DNA of 32,533 nt, taken from the NCBI GenBank assembly GCA_031256755.1, contig JAIRPZ010000103.1:1-32533 (forward strand). Direction: 5' to 3'. Source of the stretch: Planctomycetaceae bacterium (GTDB taxonomy: Bacteria > Planctomycetota > Planctomycetia > Pirellulales > Thermoguttaceae). How positions within the stretch are numbered: position 1 is the first letter of the stretch; each line of letters starts with the position of its first letter. The notes below the pieces were generated by a model. It had not been told where the DNA came from and made no database searches. It was given only the letters and a program-made list of their open reading frames with translations. The position numbers and the translations under genes were made by a program. Shown here one piece after another: positions 8,172-18,146 of this stretch.

Positions 8172-9122
8172 ATGACTTCCCATTATTTTCATCCAGAGAC
8201 GCTTAAACGGATTTCCCGGCTTGATTTGCGGGCAAGATGTGTCGTTGACGGTTTTTTAAGCGGTATGCACAAATCGCGTCATTTCGGCAATTCAGTAGAA
8301 TTCCGGCAGCACCGGCAGTATGTTTCCGGCGATGATCTCCGCAGCGTGGACTGGAAGGTCTGGGCAAAACAAGACCGTCTGTACGTCAAACAATACGAAG
8401 TGGATACGAACCTTCGTCTCACGATTTTGGTGGATGCCTCGCAAAGTATGCGCTACGGCAGCGGGACGGTAACGAAATACGATTATGCCTGCACCGCAGC
8501 GGTTTCGCTTGCTTATCTGGCGATCCGGCAGCAGGATGCCGTCGGGTGTATCGTTTTCGATAAAGATGCCCGGAATTCTCTGCCGTCGAAAATGAAACAG
8601 TCCCATCTGGTTGCGGTGGCAGACAGAATGTTCCGGTCGACTCCGGTCGAAGAAAAAAAAGTCCGCGCCGAAAACCTTGATTTGAACAAATTACTCGAAA
8701 ACGTTCGGGCATCGCAGCCGAATTTGCAGGACGCTTTTCGGGAGACCGCCGAATCGATCCGTCCCAACGGGCTTGTCGTGCTGATTTCCGACCTTTTTAT
8801 GCAGCGGGAAGGTTTATTTCAGGGTTTGCAATATATTCGCAGCCGGGGGCATGACGTACTGATTCTCCATATTCTTGATGATATGGAGATCGATTTTACG
8901 CTGGGCGGTCCTACCCGGTTTGAAGGGTTGGAACTTGCGGCTCAGGTACGCTGCAATCCGCGGTCGCTGCGGAAAGGGTACGTAGAAGCAGTGAATGAGT
9001 ATCTTGAAGAAGTCAAACAGGGCTGTATCCGGCTGCAATGCGATTATTCGCTTTTCCGCACGAAAACGCCCCTTGATGCGGCTCTTTCGGCTTATTTGAG
9101 CCGGAGGCAAAGAATGTTTTAA
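8172..9122 (+). CDS. DUF58 domain-containing (vWA-like) protein, copy 1
   Basis: SVEFRQHRQYVSGDDLRSVDWKVWAKQDRLYVKQYE plus MIDAS-like LVDASQSM; characteristic DUF58 block. Confidence 0.9.
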   Translation: MTSHYFHPETLKRISRLDLRARCVVDGFLSGMHKSRHFGNSVEFRQHRQYVSGDDLRSVDWKVWAKQDRLYVKQYEVDTNLRLTILVDASQSMRYGSGTVTKYDYACTAAVSLAYLAIRQQDAVGCIVFDKDARNSLPSKMKQSHLVAVADRMFRSTPVEEKKVRAENLDLNKLLENVRASQPNLQDAFRETAESIRPNGLVVLISDLFMQREGLFQGLQYIRSRGHDVLILHILDDMEIDFTLGGPTRFEGLELAAQVRCNPRSLRKGYVEAVNEYLEEVKQGCIRLQCDYSLFRTKTPLDAALSAYLSRRQRMF

Positions 9123-9127
9123 CGGAC

Positions 9128-9358
9128 TTATTTATCGCGGTAAGTGATTCTTCCGCGGGTCATGTCATAGGGGCTGACTTCGACTGTTACATGGTCGCCC
9201 GGCACGACGCGGATGCGGAATTTCCGCATTTTTCCGGCAAGCCGGCACAAAACGATATGTTCCATTCCTTCTAATTTTACGCGGAATGCCCCGCGGACTT
9301 CTTCGATGACCGTACCCGGCAATTCAATGACATCTTCTTTAACTTTTTCTTCGGACAT
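9128..9358 (-). CDS. infA: Translation initiation factor IF-1
   Basis: 76 aa: [68 protein letters not shown]. Confidence 0.95.
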   Translation of the reverse strand: MSEEKVKEDVIELPGTVIEEVRGAFRVKLEGMEHIVLCRLAGKMRKFRIRVVPGDHVTVEVSPYDMTRGRITYRDK

Positions 9359-9485
9359 ACTTTTCGCCTCGCCCCGACTGATAGAGATATACTACCCTCT
9401 ATTATACCGCAAGTTCAGGAAAAGACAATCGGTAAAAATCGGTAAAAGCAAGCCGCCCGTAAAACCCGGCAGCGGATCGGCTATT

Positions 9486-11009
9486 TCATCCATGTTTCGG
9501 CGGAATGAGAGCCATGCCGATTTTGACAGGCGGTTTTGCCGCTCTGGTTTGCGGTTTAAGTTCAAAAGGAGCAAGAATTTCGGCGGACGGATAGTCCCGC
9601 AGATAATCCGGCAGCATAGGATTCACGTCGTCCGTCATTTCCGGTATCTGCCAAAGAATGACTCCGCCGCACCGCCGAATGTCTTCGGGTTCAGCCCAAT
9701 GAACACCGGGGTATTGTTTCGGATCAAGCGGCAAAACAGTCGGACGGTCTTTTCCGTAAAGAGCAGCATTGCCGGCAAGTATCCAATCACCGGCAGCGTA
9801 AGGAATCGGTTCAGTGAATTTTTCGTGCCAAACCGCTTCGGTTTTCGCCGCCAGTTCTCTGCCGGGAAAAAGAGTCGGTCCGGTTTTTTCAGAAAGAAAC
9901 GGCTCGGCACAGAGATGAATCATAAAACAGCAGGCAGTGATCACGGCAATGAATCCCGTCCGAAAAAAAGCACAGCGAAGATGGGACGTTTTCCAAGCAA
10001 GCGGCTCTCTTACCGGCAGATAATAGAGCAGGCACGGAGTGATAAACAGCCAAAGATGAGTTCCCAGACCGGCTCGCATCCGGTGACCGGAAAAAACGCA
10101 TTGGGCAGTTTGGAGCAGTATCGGCACAAGAACGATAAATCCCAAAAAGAAATGCTTCCATGGTTCCGTCTTGCTTGCTTGATTGATTGATTTGGCGCGG
10201 CGGAATACCGGACAAATACTCAGCCATACCGGCAAAAGGAGTATTAACTGTGAACCGAGAAAGAGAAGGGGAGAAACAACGTGGTCGGCGATGTGCGGGT
10301 TTGCCATTTTTCCTTTGTTGGCAAGGTAATCCAATGTCGGAAAGCCGTGCTGATAGTTCCAGCAAAAATGCGGCAGCACAATCAGAATGGCAATGAATGC
10401 GGTGAGACAGAGTTTCCCGCTCTGTTTCCGTGTTTCTTTGAAAATCAGAACGAACAGAAAACACGCCGCAGCCAAAAGAATCATCGGGTATTTGCAGAGC
10501 AGTCCGCCGCCGCACGTTACACCGGCGGCAATCCAATAACGGTACTTTTCGGATTTGAGGGCGTGATAAAACAGGAGAACGGTCAGAGTCCAGAAAGGGA
10601 GAACGGCGATACTTTCGTGAAAAAAGGTACTGCCGATATTCAGATAGCGGTAATTGCAGGAAGCGAAAGTTGCGAGCAGTGCAAGCGGCGGCGGAAGAAA
10701 AAGATTACTGACTTTCCAGATTGACCAGAGCATCACGAAAAGGGCAATGCCGGTAACAAGATAAGTACATTCGGGGGTATGACCGGTGAGAAAATAAGCG
10801 GTTTCGATTATGGCGGAAGTCAATGTCGGATGTTTGGCGGTACTGACAAGCCATTCTTTGCCGACAAAGAATTTTTCAACGGAATCTGGACGTAGATTCG
10901 GTTGAAGCAGAAATGGAAGCAGCATCCAAAGCACACAATAAAACACTGCCGCAATGTAAAAGAATTTGTGAGGACTTTGTTGAAACCGTTCCTGTATTGT
11001 CGGGACCAT
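9486..11009 (-). CDS. Glycosyltransferase family 39 (PMT-like) membrane protein
   Basis: 507 aa, many TM helices; the N-terminal arrangement resembles the PMT_2/GT39 fold (EKFFVGKEWLVSTAKHPTLTSAIIETAYFLTG). Confidence 0.7.
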   Translation of the reverse strand: MVPTIQERFQQSPHKFFYIAAVFYCVLWMLLPFLLQPNLRPDSVEKFFVGKEWLVSTAKHPTLTSAIIETAYFLTGHTPECTYLVTGIALFVMLWSIWKVSNLFLPPPLALLATFASCNYRYLNIGSTFFHESIAVLPFWTLTVLLFYHALKSEKYRYWIAAGVTCGGGLLCKYPMILLAAACFLFVLIFKETRKQSGKLCLTAFIAILIVLPHFCWNYQHGFPTLDYLANKGKMANPHIADHVVSPLLFLGSQLILLLPVWLSICPVFRRAKSINQASKTEPWKHFFLGFIVLVPILLQTAQCVFSGHRMRAGLGTHLWLFITPCLLYYLPVREPLAWKTSHLRCAFFRTGFIAVITACCFMIHLCAEPFLSEKTGPTLFPGRELAAKTEAVWHEKFTEPIPYAAGDWILAGNAALYGKDRPTVLPLDPKQYPGVHWAEPEDIRRCGGVILWQIPEMTDDVNPMLPDYLRDYPSAEILAPFELKPQTRAAKPPVKIGMALIPPKHG

Positions 11010-11045
11010 TGCTGATTTGTACTCTCCTGTAAAAACAAGCGGAGA

Positions 11046-11073
11046 GTATTATCATTTTCTGTCCGGCTGTCAA
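11046..11073 (-). promoter_or_regulatory. Sigma70-like promoter for the GT39-like gene
   Basis: Minus strand TTGACA - 16 bp - TAATAC. Confidence 0.5.
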
Positions 11074-11200
11074 GATCGGACGAAACAGCATATCCCCCCT
11101 CTTGCCATTTTGCCGGTCAAGGATTAGGATTATTCTCCTTGCCCTTCGGAGTCCGCCCTGACCTTTTGAGTTTTGATTTCAACCGCAATTTTCTTTCCCG

Positions 11201-13183
11201 ATGCCTTTTGAACCGATTCTTCCGTCCCTGCAATCACCGCACGATTTGAAGAATCTAACGCCCGAACAACTCCGGCAACTCGCTGCCGAAATTCGGAACG
11301 AACTCTGCAAAATCAGCGCAGCCCGATCTGTTCACTTCGCCTCCAATCTCGGCGTTGTCGAACTTACGATCGCCCTGCACAGCGTTTTCGACTTTTCTTA
11401 TGACCGGCTGATCTGGGATACCGGACATCAAATTTATCCGCATAAACTCCTGACCGGCAGGTTCGCCCGATTCTCTACGATCCGCACCAAAGGCGGATTG
11501 ATGGGTTTTCCGAATCCCGCCGAAAGCGAATATGACCTGATGATGACCGGTCACGCCGGTTCCAGTGTCGGTACTGCTTTCGGTCTTTGCTGCGGCGATG
11601 ATCTGCTCTTTTCACTGATGAGCGGAACACAGAACTCCGCCGATTCCCGCCACAGCGTTGCCGTCATCGGCGACGGGGCATTTGCCAGCGGCGGTGTGTT
11701 TGAGGCAATGAACCATGCCGGCGAATTGCAGAAAAAATTTACCGTGATTCTGAACGACAACAAAATGTCGATTTGTCCCCGTGTCGGCGGATTGGCGCAT
11801 CACCTTGACGGTTTACGGCTGCACCCGAAATACAGCCGGTTCAAACAAATGCTGCATAACGCCGTTGATCGTTTGCCTTTTGTCGGCAAACCGCTGGACA
11901 ACATTTTACGCCGATTCAAAGATACGCTGAAAGCCGGTTTGATCGGCGGGCGTTTGTTTGAAACGCTCGGTTTCCGGTATATCGGACCGATTGACGGACA
12001 CGATATTGCCCGGTTGCAGCGGTTTTTGCGGCTGGTGCGGAAACTGGACGAACCGGTACTGCTTCACATTTTTACCGAAAAGGGACGCGGCTACAAACCT
12101 GCCGAAGACAATCCGACGGAATTCCATGTGTCGCCGGGAGTGATCCGCGTTCAGCCGCCGGCAGAAGCGGCAGACGGTTCGGATAAAACTCAAAAGCCGA
12201 CCGCCGGCAGCGGGTTATTGACGATGAGCCGCTGTTCTTTCACGGAACATGCCCGGAACGCTGTTGACGCTTTGATGCAGAAAAACCCGAAGGTCTGTGT
12301 GATTACCGCGGCAATGTGTCAGGGAAACCGGCTTGAACCAATCCGCGACAAATATCCCGACCGGTTTTTCGATGTTGGTATTTGCGAATCGCATGCGGTT
12401 GTTTTTGCGGCGGGTTTGGCAAAGTCCGGTTTGATTCCGATAGTCGATATTTACAGTACATTTTTGCAGCGGGCTTATGATCAAATCTTTCAGGAGGTTT
12501 CGCTGCAAAACCTGCCGGTGATTTTTGCGATTGATCGGGCGGGACTTTCGGGACCGGACGGTCCGACGCACCATGGTGTTTTCGATCTGTGTTATTTGCG
12601 TCCGTTTCCGAATATGGTCATGATGACACCGGCGGACGCTTGGGAAACGGCGGCAATGTTTGATTTTGCAGCGGCGTTGAACCAACCGGTGGCAATCCGG
12701 TATCCGAAGGCCGCGAGCGGCGGGGTAAGCGGAGGGCATGCGTCTCCTGCTCGTATCGTTCTCGGCAAAGCCGAAACGATTCGGCAGGGTTCGGACGGTT
12801 TCATTGCGGTTTGCGGATCATTACTGGAATCGGCGATTCAAGCGGCGGAAACATTGGAACAAAAAGGAATCCGCACCGGCATCATCAACGTCCGGTTTGT
12901 CAAGCCGCTGGATACGGCAACGCTTTTGGAGCCGCTGCGCAACGGTCAATTTTTAATGACGGTTGAGGAAGGAATGTTGGCGGGCGGTTTCGGCAGTGCG
13001 GTTTTGGAAGCCGCCAACGAGGAACATTTGGACACGCGGCGGGTATACCGATTGGGAATTCCCGACCGGTATGTTGAACATGGCGAGCGGGCAGAACTCC
13101 TTGCCGATCTCGGTTTAACGGCGGAAAACATCGTCAATGTTTTATTAGGAACCGCAGCCCAAACAGCACGACAGAAGAGATGA
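11201..13183 (+). CDS. dxs: 1-deoxy-D-xylulose-5-phosphate synthase
   Basis: DTGHQIYPHKLLTGR, VIGDGAFASGGVFEAMNHAG, ILNDNKMSICPRVGG, IDGHDI, DRAGLSGPDGPTHHGVFDL. Confidence 0.95.
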   Translation: MPFEPILPSLQSPHDLKNLTPEQLRQLAAEIRNELCKISAARSVHFASNLGVVELTIALHSVFDFSYDRLIWDTGHQIYPHKLLTGRFARFSTIRTKGGLMGFPNPAESEYDLMMTGHAGSSVGTAFGLCCGDDLLFSLMSGTQNSADSRHSVAVIGDGAFASGGVFEAMNHAGELQKKFTVILNDNKMSICPRVGGLAHHLDGLRLHPKYSRFKQMLHNAVDRLPFVGKPLDNILRRFKDTLKAGLIGGRLFETLGFRYIGPIDGHDIARLQRFLRLVRKLDEPVLLHIFTEKGRGYKPAEDNPTEFHVSPGVIRVQPPAEAADGSDKTQKPTAGSGLLTMSRCSFTEHARNAVDALMQKNPKVCVITAAMCQGNRLEPIRDKYPDRFFDVGICESHAVVFAAGLAKSGLIPIVDIYSTFLQRAYDQIFQEVSLQNLPVIFAIDRAGLSGPDGPTHHGVFDLCYLRPFPNMVMMTPADAWETAAMFDFAAALNQPVAIRYPKAASGGVSGGHASPARIVLGKAETIRQGSDGFIAVCGSLLESAIQAAETLEQKGIRTGIINVRFVKPLDTATLLEPLRNGQFLMTVEEGMLAGGFGSAVLEAANEEHLDTRRVYRLGIPDRYVEHGERAELLADLGLTAENIVNVLLGTAAQTARQKR

Positions 13184-13399
13184 ACAGCCGCGAACATTGT
13201 CATTGAGATTCTCATCGTCAAACCGCTGATCAATCATTTCAATCCTGCCTTGCAGTTTGAACAGTCGCGGCAGAATGAGGGAAATGATCTTTAAGACCAA
13301 TTTTCCTCCCCTGCACCGAATAACGTACCTTCCCTTGTTCTTGCTAAAATAGGATACAATAGGCGGGCCGTTTTCTGTCCCGTTCAAGCGAATATTCCT

Positions 13400-14293
13400 G
13401 TGCCGCAGCAGCAATACTTAAAACCGGAAGTTATTCAGACAATCAAACGTCTTGATCTGAAAGCCCAATTCATCGTGAAAGGGTTCATACAGGGACTTCA
13501 TGCCAGTCCGCTGCACGGTTTTTCTGTGGAATTCAGCGAACACCGGAAATATACGCAAGGAGATGATCCGTCCGATATTGATTGGCTCGTTTATGCGAAA
13601 ACCGAAAAGTATTACGTCAAAAAATTTGAAGCCGAAACGAATCTGCTCGGCTATCTTGTCGTCGATACCAGCCGGTCAATGGGCTACACCTATCGGCAGG
13701 AAATGACGAAATTCGATTATTCAATCTGTTTGGCGGCATCCTTGGCGTATTTGATGATTCATCAGCAAGACCCTGTCGGTCTCGTCACATTTGACGAAAC
13801 AATCAAACAGTCCGTCAAACCGCAGTCGCGGCGGAAACAACTCGGCACAATCCTTTCACTGCTTTCACAACTTTCACCGGACGGACAAACCGGCATCGCC
13901 GCCGCAATCACACAACTATCGGCCATGTTAAAACGGCAAAGTTTAGTGATGATCTTCACCGATCTGCTCGGCGATGCCGACGGCATTTTGAAAGCACTGC
14001 ACCGGCTGCGTCATTCAGGACATGATGTCATTTTGTTTCACGTGCTTGATGAAGCGGAAGCCAAATTTCCGTTTCACGGCAAAGTTGAACTGGTCGATCC
14101 TGAATCGGAAACAGCAATTCCCGGCAATGCCGATGCCCTGAAAGTCCATTACTTGGAGGAATTGGAAACATTCAAAGAACGTTTCCGGCACGATTGTTTT
14201 CAAAGTAAGATTGATTATGTCGAATTGGACACCAGCGTACCGTTTGACAAAGCGTTGATCGGCTATCTGCTCAAACGGACGGGACGGCGGTAG
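13400..14293 (+). CDS. DUF58 domain-containing (vWA-like) protein, copy 2
   Basis: GTG start; SVEFSEHRKYTQGDDPSDIDWLVYAKTEKYYVKKFEAETN plus VVDTSRSM. Clear paralogue of 8172-9122. Confidence 0.9.
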   Translation: MPQQQYLKPEVIQTIKRLDLKAQFIVKGFIQGLHASPLHGFSVEFSEHRKYTQGDDPSDIDWLVYAKTEKYYVKKFEAETNLLGYLVVDTSRSMGYTYRQEMTKFDYSICLAASLAYLMIHQQDPVGLVTFDETIKQSVKPQSRRKQLGTILSLLSQLSPDGQTGIAAAITQLSAMLKRQSLVMIFTDLLGDADGILKALHRLRHSGHDVILFHVLDEAEAKFPFHGKVELVDPESETAIPGNADALKVHYLEELETFKERFRHDCFQSKIDYVELDTSVPFDKALIGYLLKRTGRR

Positions 14294-14335
14294 TTGCTCT
14301 TGCCGTCCGCCGGCAAATTCCGTAGTATCTGTTCT

Positions 14336-15130
14336 ATGGATTGGTGGCATCTGATTGACACATCGAAGGTCTTCGTTTATATGCTCGTTTTGACGCGGGT
14401 CAGTGGTCTGGTGATAATGTCGCCGGTGATGATGACAACCGACACGCCGATGCAGGTTCGCGCGCTTCTCGCCTTCGCCTTTTCTCTGATTGTTATGCCG
14501 GTCGAATGGTACACCGAAGTCATTGAACCGGACACTCTGCCTGCCCTCGCTATCATGATTGCCGCCGAACTCGGAATCGGTCTTGCTCTCGGACTTGGCT
14601 TGTACATTCTTTTCGTTGGAATTTCGCTTGCCGGCGAACTTATCGGGCAAATGGGAGGGCTTTCTGCTTCCCAAATCTTCGATCCGATTTCCGGCGATCA
14701 AACCCCGCTGCTTTCCCGCGCCTATCAGTATCTTGCCATTACCGTTTTTGCCCTGATCGGCGGTCTGGATCGCTTGGTGGAATCTTTACTCGACACCTTC
14801 CAAACTATTCCCATCGGTACAATCGGTTTTCATCCCGAAGTTGCTCATGCACTTATTACAGTATTGAGCATCAGTTTCAGTATGGCAATCCGCGTTGCCG
14901 CACCGGTCGTTGTCGCCGTTTTGATAACAATGCTTGTGATGGGTTTGCTCGGCAAAACATTACCGCAACTCAATTTGATGTCCGTCGGATTCGGTATCAA
15001 TAGTATGGTTATGTTTGCCGTTTTTTGTTTTTCACTTGGCACCGGTATGTGGTGTTTCCAAGAACGGATCGCCGATATTTTTGAAATTATGATGCAGGGT
15101 ATTCATGGCATTTCTCCGCACGGCGGATAA
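14336..15130 (+). CDS. fliR: Flagellar biosynthetic / type III export protein FliR (SctT family)
   Basis: Multi-TM protein with LTRVSGLVIMSPVM, GISLAGELIGQMGGLSASQIFDP, ITMLVMGLLGKTLPQLNLMSVGFGI. Start taken at ATGGATTGG. Confidence 0.9.
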   Translation: MDWWHLIDTSKVFVYMLVLTRVSGLVIMSPVMMTTDTPMQVRALLAFAFSLIVMPVEWYTEVIEPDTLPALAIMIAAELGIGLALGLGLYILFVGISLAGELIGQMGGLSASQIFDPISGDQTPLLSRAYQYLAITVFALIGGLDRLVESLLDTFQTIPIGTIGFHPEVAHALITVLSISFSMAIRVAAPVVVAVLITMLVMGLLGKTLPQLNLMSVGFGINSMVMFAVFCFSLGTGMWCFQERIADIFEIMMQGIHGISPHGG

Positions 15131-15146
15131 CAGCAGCGGTTTCCGC

Positions 15147-15971
15147 TCAAACCAGTTTTTGCAGATGCTCCAAACTTTTCACGGCTTGGTCAAGCGTGCC
15201 GCATTCGACGCTGAACACAATATCATGCGGCACGGTTTTGCAAATAGCAATGACCTTTGCCCAGTCAATCACGCCGCTGCCGCATGCACAGCCCACCGGT
15301 GTTCCGGTGACCGCTCCCCGCTCTGCGTCCGACTGCTGAACCGAAATATCTTTTGCGTGCAAATGGACAAGTTTTCCTTTGATTTTTTCCAGCCATAGAT
15401 AAGGGTCCTGCCCTGCCAAATAACTGTTGCCGGTGTCAAAATTCGCACCGACCGCCGATGAACCGGCAAGATCAATAATCCGGTCATATAATTCCGGCTT
15501 GACCGTGTACTGCTGATGCGGCTCGATCCCGATCTTGACGTTCCGCACTTCGGCAACGGCTGCCGCTTCTTTCAGAACGTACTTCATCAGGACAAAATCT
15601 TCTTCCGGCGTTGTCCATTCTTTTTTCGGACCCTCATCGGTACAAACAACCGGCGCACCGCATTCGGCAGCGAAGCGGACGGCTTGCTTCAGATAATCGG
15701 TCGAAGCGTCCGGCTTGCACAGCGGACAGTGAGCAGAAAGTGCCGAACATTTGATGCGGTATTTTTCACATGCCTTGCGGATGCGGTACGGATCGTCAAG
15801 CATCGAAACGCTGTGAAAATAACCGGCTTCGCTTAATAATTCACGTCCCCAGTGAACCATCGGTTCAACATACCCGTACCCGATTTCTGCGGCTTTCTGC
15901 ACTCCCCATTCAAACGACTTGTCTTCGTGGCGGACATATTCCATGTTCACACCGAGTAAGATTTTACCCAT
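15147..15971 (-). CDS. Sugar phosphate isomerase/epimerase (AP-endonuclease-2 / xylose isomerase-like TIM barrel)
   Basis: VKIGIEPHQQYTVKPELYDRIIDLAGSSAVGANFDTGNSYLAGQDP... LVHLHAKDI; typical of this TIM barrel family. Confidence 0.85.
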   Translation of the reverse strand: MGKILLGVNMEYVRHEDKSFEWGVQKAAEIGYGYVEPMVHWGRELLSEAGYFHSVSMLDDPYRIRKACEKYRIKCSALSAHCPLCKPDASTDYLKQAVRFAAECGAPVVCTDEGPKKEWTTPEEDFVLMKYVLKEAAAVAEVRNVKIGIEPHQQYTVKPELYDRIIDLAGSSAVGANFDTGNSYLAGQDPYLWLEKIKGKLVHLHAKDISVQQSDAERGAVTGTPVGCACGSGVIDWAKVIAICKTVPHDIVFSVECGTLDQAVKSLEHLQKLV

Positions 15972-16090
15972 TTCGACACCTTTTTTAATCAGTTCAGATC
16001 AAAGTAAAAAAGCAAAAGAACATACACATACCTTTTTCCGCACACCGGAAAACAGGACAGAAAACAAGGCGGCAACGGAACACCGCTGCC

Positions 16091-16477
16091 CTACTTCCCT
16101 TTCTTTGCAGACGCATTGGCAACGGTTTTCTTCACAACCGTTTTTTTCGCACCCGTTTTGTCCGCTCCGGTTTTATTCAGAACAGGCTTTTTGCTGAAAG
16201 ACGCAGCCGGTTCGGCTTCGTGAGACACACGGAACGGAATTGCCTTCACCTGTTTACGAACGGCACCGGACCGGATACATTGGGTACACACTTTAACGGT
16301 CTTTACTGTTCCGTTATCGGCGGTTGTTTTGACATTTTGCAAGTTCGGCAAAAACTGCCGCCGGGTGATACCGGTTACTTTCGTGCCGACTCCGCCGAGG
16401 TATTTTGCTTTACCTCTCGTTTCAACGTGATTACCGAGTCCACGACCTTTTCCGCAAACTTCACAAACACGGGACAT
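16091..16477 (-). CDS. rpmB: 50S ribosomal protein L28 with Lys/Ala-rich C-terminal tail
   Basis: MSRVCEVCGKGRGLGNHVETRGKAKYLGGVGTKVTGITRRQFLPNLQNVK core, then KTGADKTGAKKTVVKKTVANASAKKGK. Confidence 0.9.
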   Translation of the reverse strand: MSRVCEVCGKGRGLGNHVETRGKAKYLGGVGTKVTGITRRQFLPNLQNVKTTADNGTVKTVKVCTQCIRSGAVRKQVKAIPFRVSHEAEPAASFSKKPVLNKTGADKTGAKKTVVKKTVANASAKKGK

Positions 16478-16593
16478 AACAAATATTCTCCAATGATTTT
16501 CGGCTGTAAAACGCACCGCCACCCACAATTCCGTTCAATTTTATCACAGCCGGACATTTTTACAAGGGGGGCGTGGCCGTCTTTTGCTGCCGG

Positions 16594-18054
16594 TCACCGC
16601 ACTATCACGCTTTCGATGTTCAGGCAATCGGCGATTTTGCGCAGCGTTTCGGCATGGTGACCGATGCCCAGAGCGAAGTGGTGGGTCGGGCCTTCTTTCA
16701 CCCAGTTTTTCAGGAATGACCGGATGTCTTTGCCGAAATAACCGTGTGTTGCCGTGTTGCCGGTCGGCGGAATCGGTCCGTCCAGCGATTCCCCTTCCGC
16801 AATCACAAACTTAAACCGGCTGCCGGACGTGATGCCGATACTCAACATCGTTATCGGTCCCTTGCGGATATTGAATTCCACGCTTGCGCCGCTGCCCGGC
16901 TTGCCGTGAAACGTTTTCAGCGAGCGCAGCACCGGTTTCCGGTCGGCAATGTTCAAATGATGCGGACCGTCATGTCCGACAAGCACAGTACCGCGGTGAA
17001 AATCAATCGGATGAAATTCGGCAAAACTGCCGCCAATGCCGAGCCGGTCCATTATCAGCATGGCCGCACAGGTTTTTATGTCGAATTCGCCGCACATCGG
17101 AAATCCCGCACCGGTCAGCAGCGAATTGCCGACAATCAGATTCGTGACCAACTGCCGCATTTCCGTTCCCTCGCCCGCCTCGTAGTAATAAGCAAGTCCG
17201 TCAAGGTTCAGTGCATCGACAAATTTTTCGAGGGCAACGGCGGCTTTAGCGGCAACGTGCAAATCTTCGTCCGTTAATTTGGTCGTAATCGGGTCGGAAA
17301 CCGGCACCGGCGTATCGAAAAATCCGAGAATCTGTTTTTTCTTCGCTTCAATTTCTGTTACGAAATCTTCTTTGTAGAATTGTAAAATCTGGTCGGGTTC
17401 GCATTGGACAACGTGCGTACCGAAAGCGGCGGTGAATGCTGTCGGGTCGGTGTGCATATCGTACATTGATTCGAGCGTGTGTCCGAGATGCCCGATGCGT
17501 CCCCGTTTCAAATCGTGCAGCACTTTGGCGATATTGCACCATTCGGCAATTTCCGCATCTGCTGCCGGGTCGTTATGAAGCGTGCCGACAATGACTTCCG
17601 GCGGTTTGCGTCCGAACCGCAGTGCCACTCCCATAAACTCCGGCACGGAACAGAAATCATCGTTGGTCAGCATCGTTTGCGTGGTGGTCTTCGGATAATC
17701 GACTGCTGCGTCCGGCTGCAATGCAACAAGAACGAAGGGAACGTGCAGATTGCGGAAGAGTGTTCCGATACTGGACGATGTGGCATACGTTGCCATATCC
17801 ACGAACACGATATCGAGGTCGGCGGCGAGCATTTTCGGCAGGAGTTCGGCGGCGGATGCGGCGTTGTCCGTCAAACCGAAATTCTGAACGTTTACGCCGT
17901 TCTGCTTTACCTTATCGCACAGCGCATTGATTTTGCGGTGCATATCGGCGAGCATTCCGTCAAACTGTTTCCAATAGGTGTAATGACCGACACCGACTAC
18001 GCCGACGTTGGCGGCAAGCGGTTTTCGGCGCGGAATGGAAGGAAGTGCTGTCAT
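16594..18054 (-). CDS. L-arabinose/L-fucose isomerase-like protein
   Basis: 486 aa; VGVVGVGHYTYWKQFDGM, RGRIGHLGHTLESMYDMHTDP, YYEAGEGTEMRQLVTNLIVGNSLLTGAGFPMCGEFDIKTCAAM resemble the AraA/FucI superfamily; substrate unknown. Confidence 0.75.
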   Translation of the reverse strand: MTALPSIPRRKPLAANVGVVGVGHYTYWKQFDGMLADMHRKINALCDKVKQNGVNVQNFGLTDNAASAAELLPKMLAADLDIVFVDMATYATSSSIGTLFRNLHVPFVLVALQPDAAVDYPKTTTQTMLTNDDFCSVPEFMGVALRFGRKPPEVIVGTLHNDPAADAEIAEWCNIAKVLHDLKRGRIGHLGHTLESMYDMHTDPTAFTAAFGTHVVQCEPDQILQFYKEDFVTEIEAKKKQILGFFDTPVPVSDPITTKLTDEDLHVAAKAAVALEKFVDALNLDGLAYYYEAGEGTEMRQLVTNLIVGNSLLTGAGFPMCGEFDIKTCAAMLIMDRLGIGGSFAEFHPIDFHRGTVLVGHDGPHHLNIADRKPVLRSLKTFHGKPGSGASVEFNIRKGPITMLSIGITSGSRFKFVIAEGESLDGPIPPTGNTATHGYFGKDIRSFLKNWVKEGPTHHFALGIGHHAETLRKIADCLNIESVIVR

Positions 18055-18118
18055 CTGTTTGTTATAGTTTTCGGTAAAGATTCACAGTTCTCTGATGAGT
18101 TCCGATTCAGAAAAAGTG

Positions 18119-18146
18119 ATTTTAAGTAAAAAGCCATCAATGTCAA
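18119..18146 (-). promoter_or_regulatory. Sigma70-like promoter for the isomerase-like gene
   Basis: Minus strand TTGACA - 16 bp - TAAAAT. Confidence 0.55.

Noticed and set aside
9213-10190. 325 aa plus-strand ORF
   Set aside because: Antisense to infA and the GT39-like gene; Arg/Phe/Ser-rich shadow translation with no recognisable motif.
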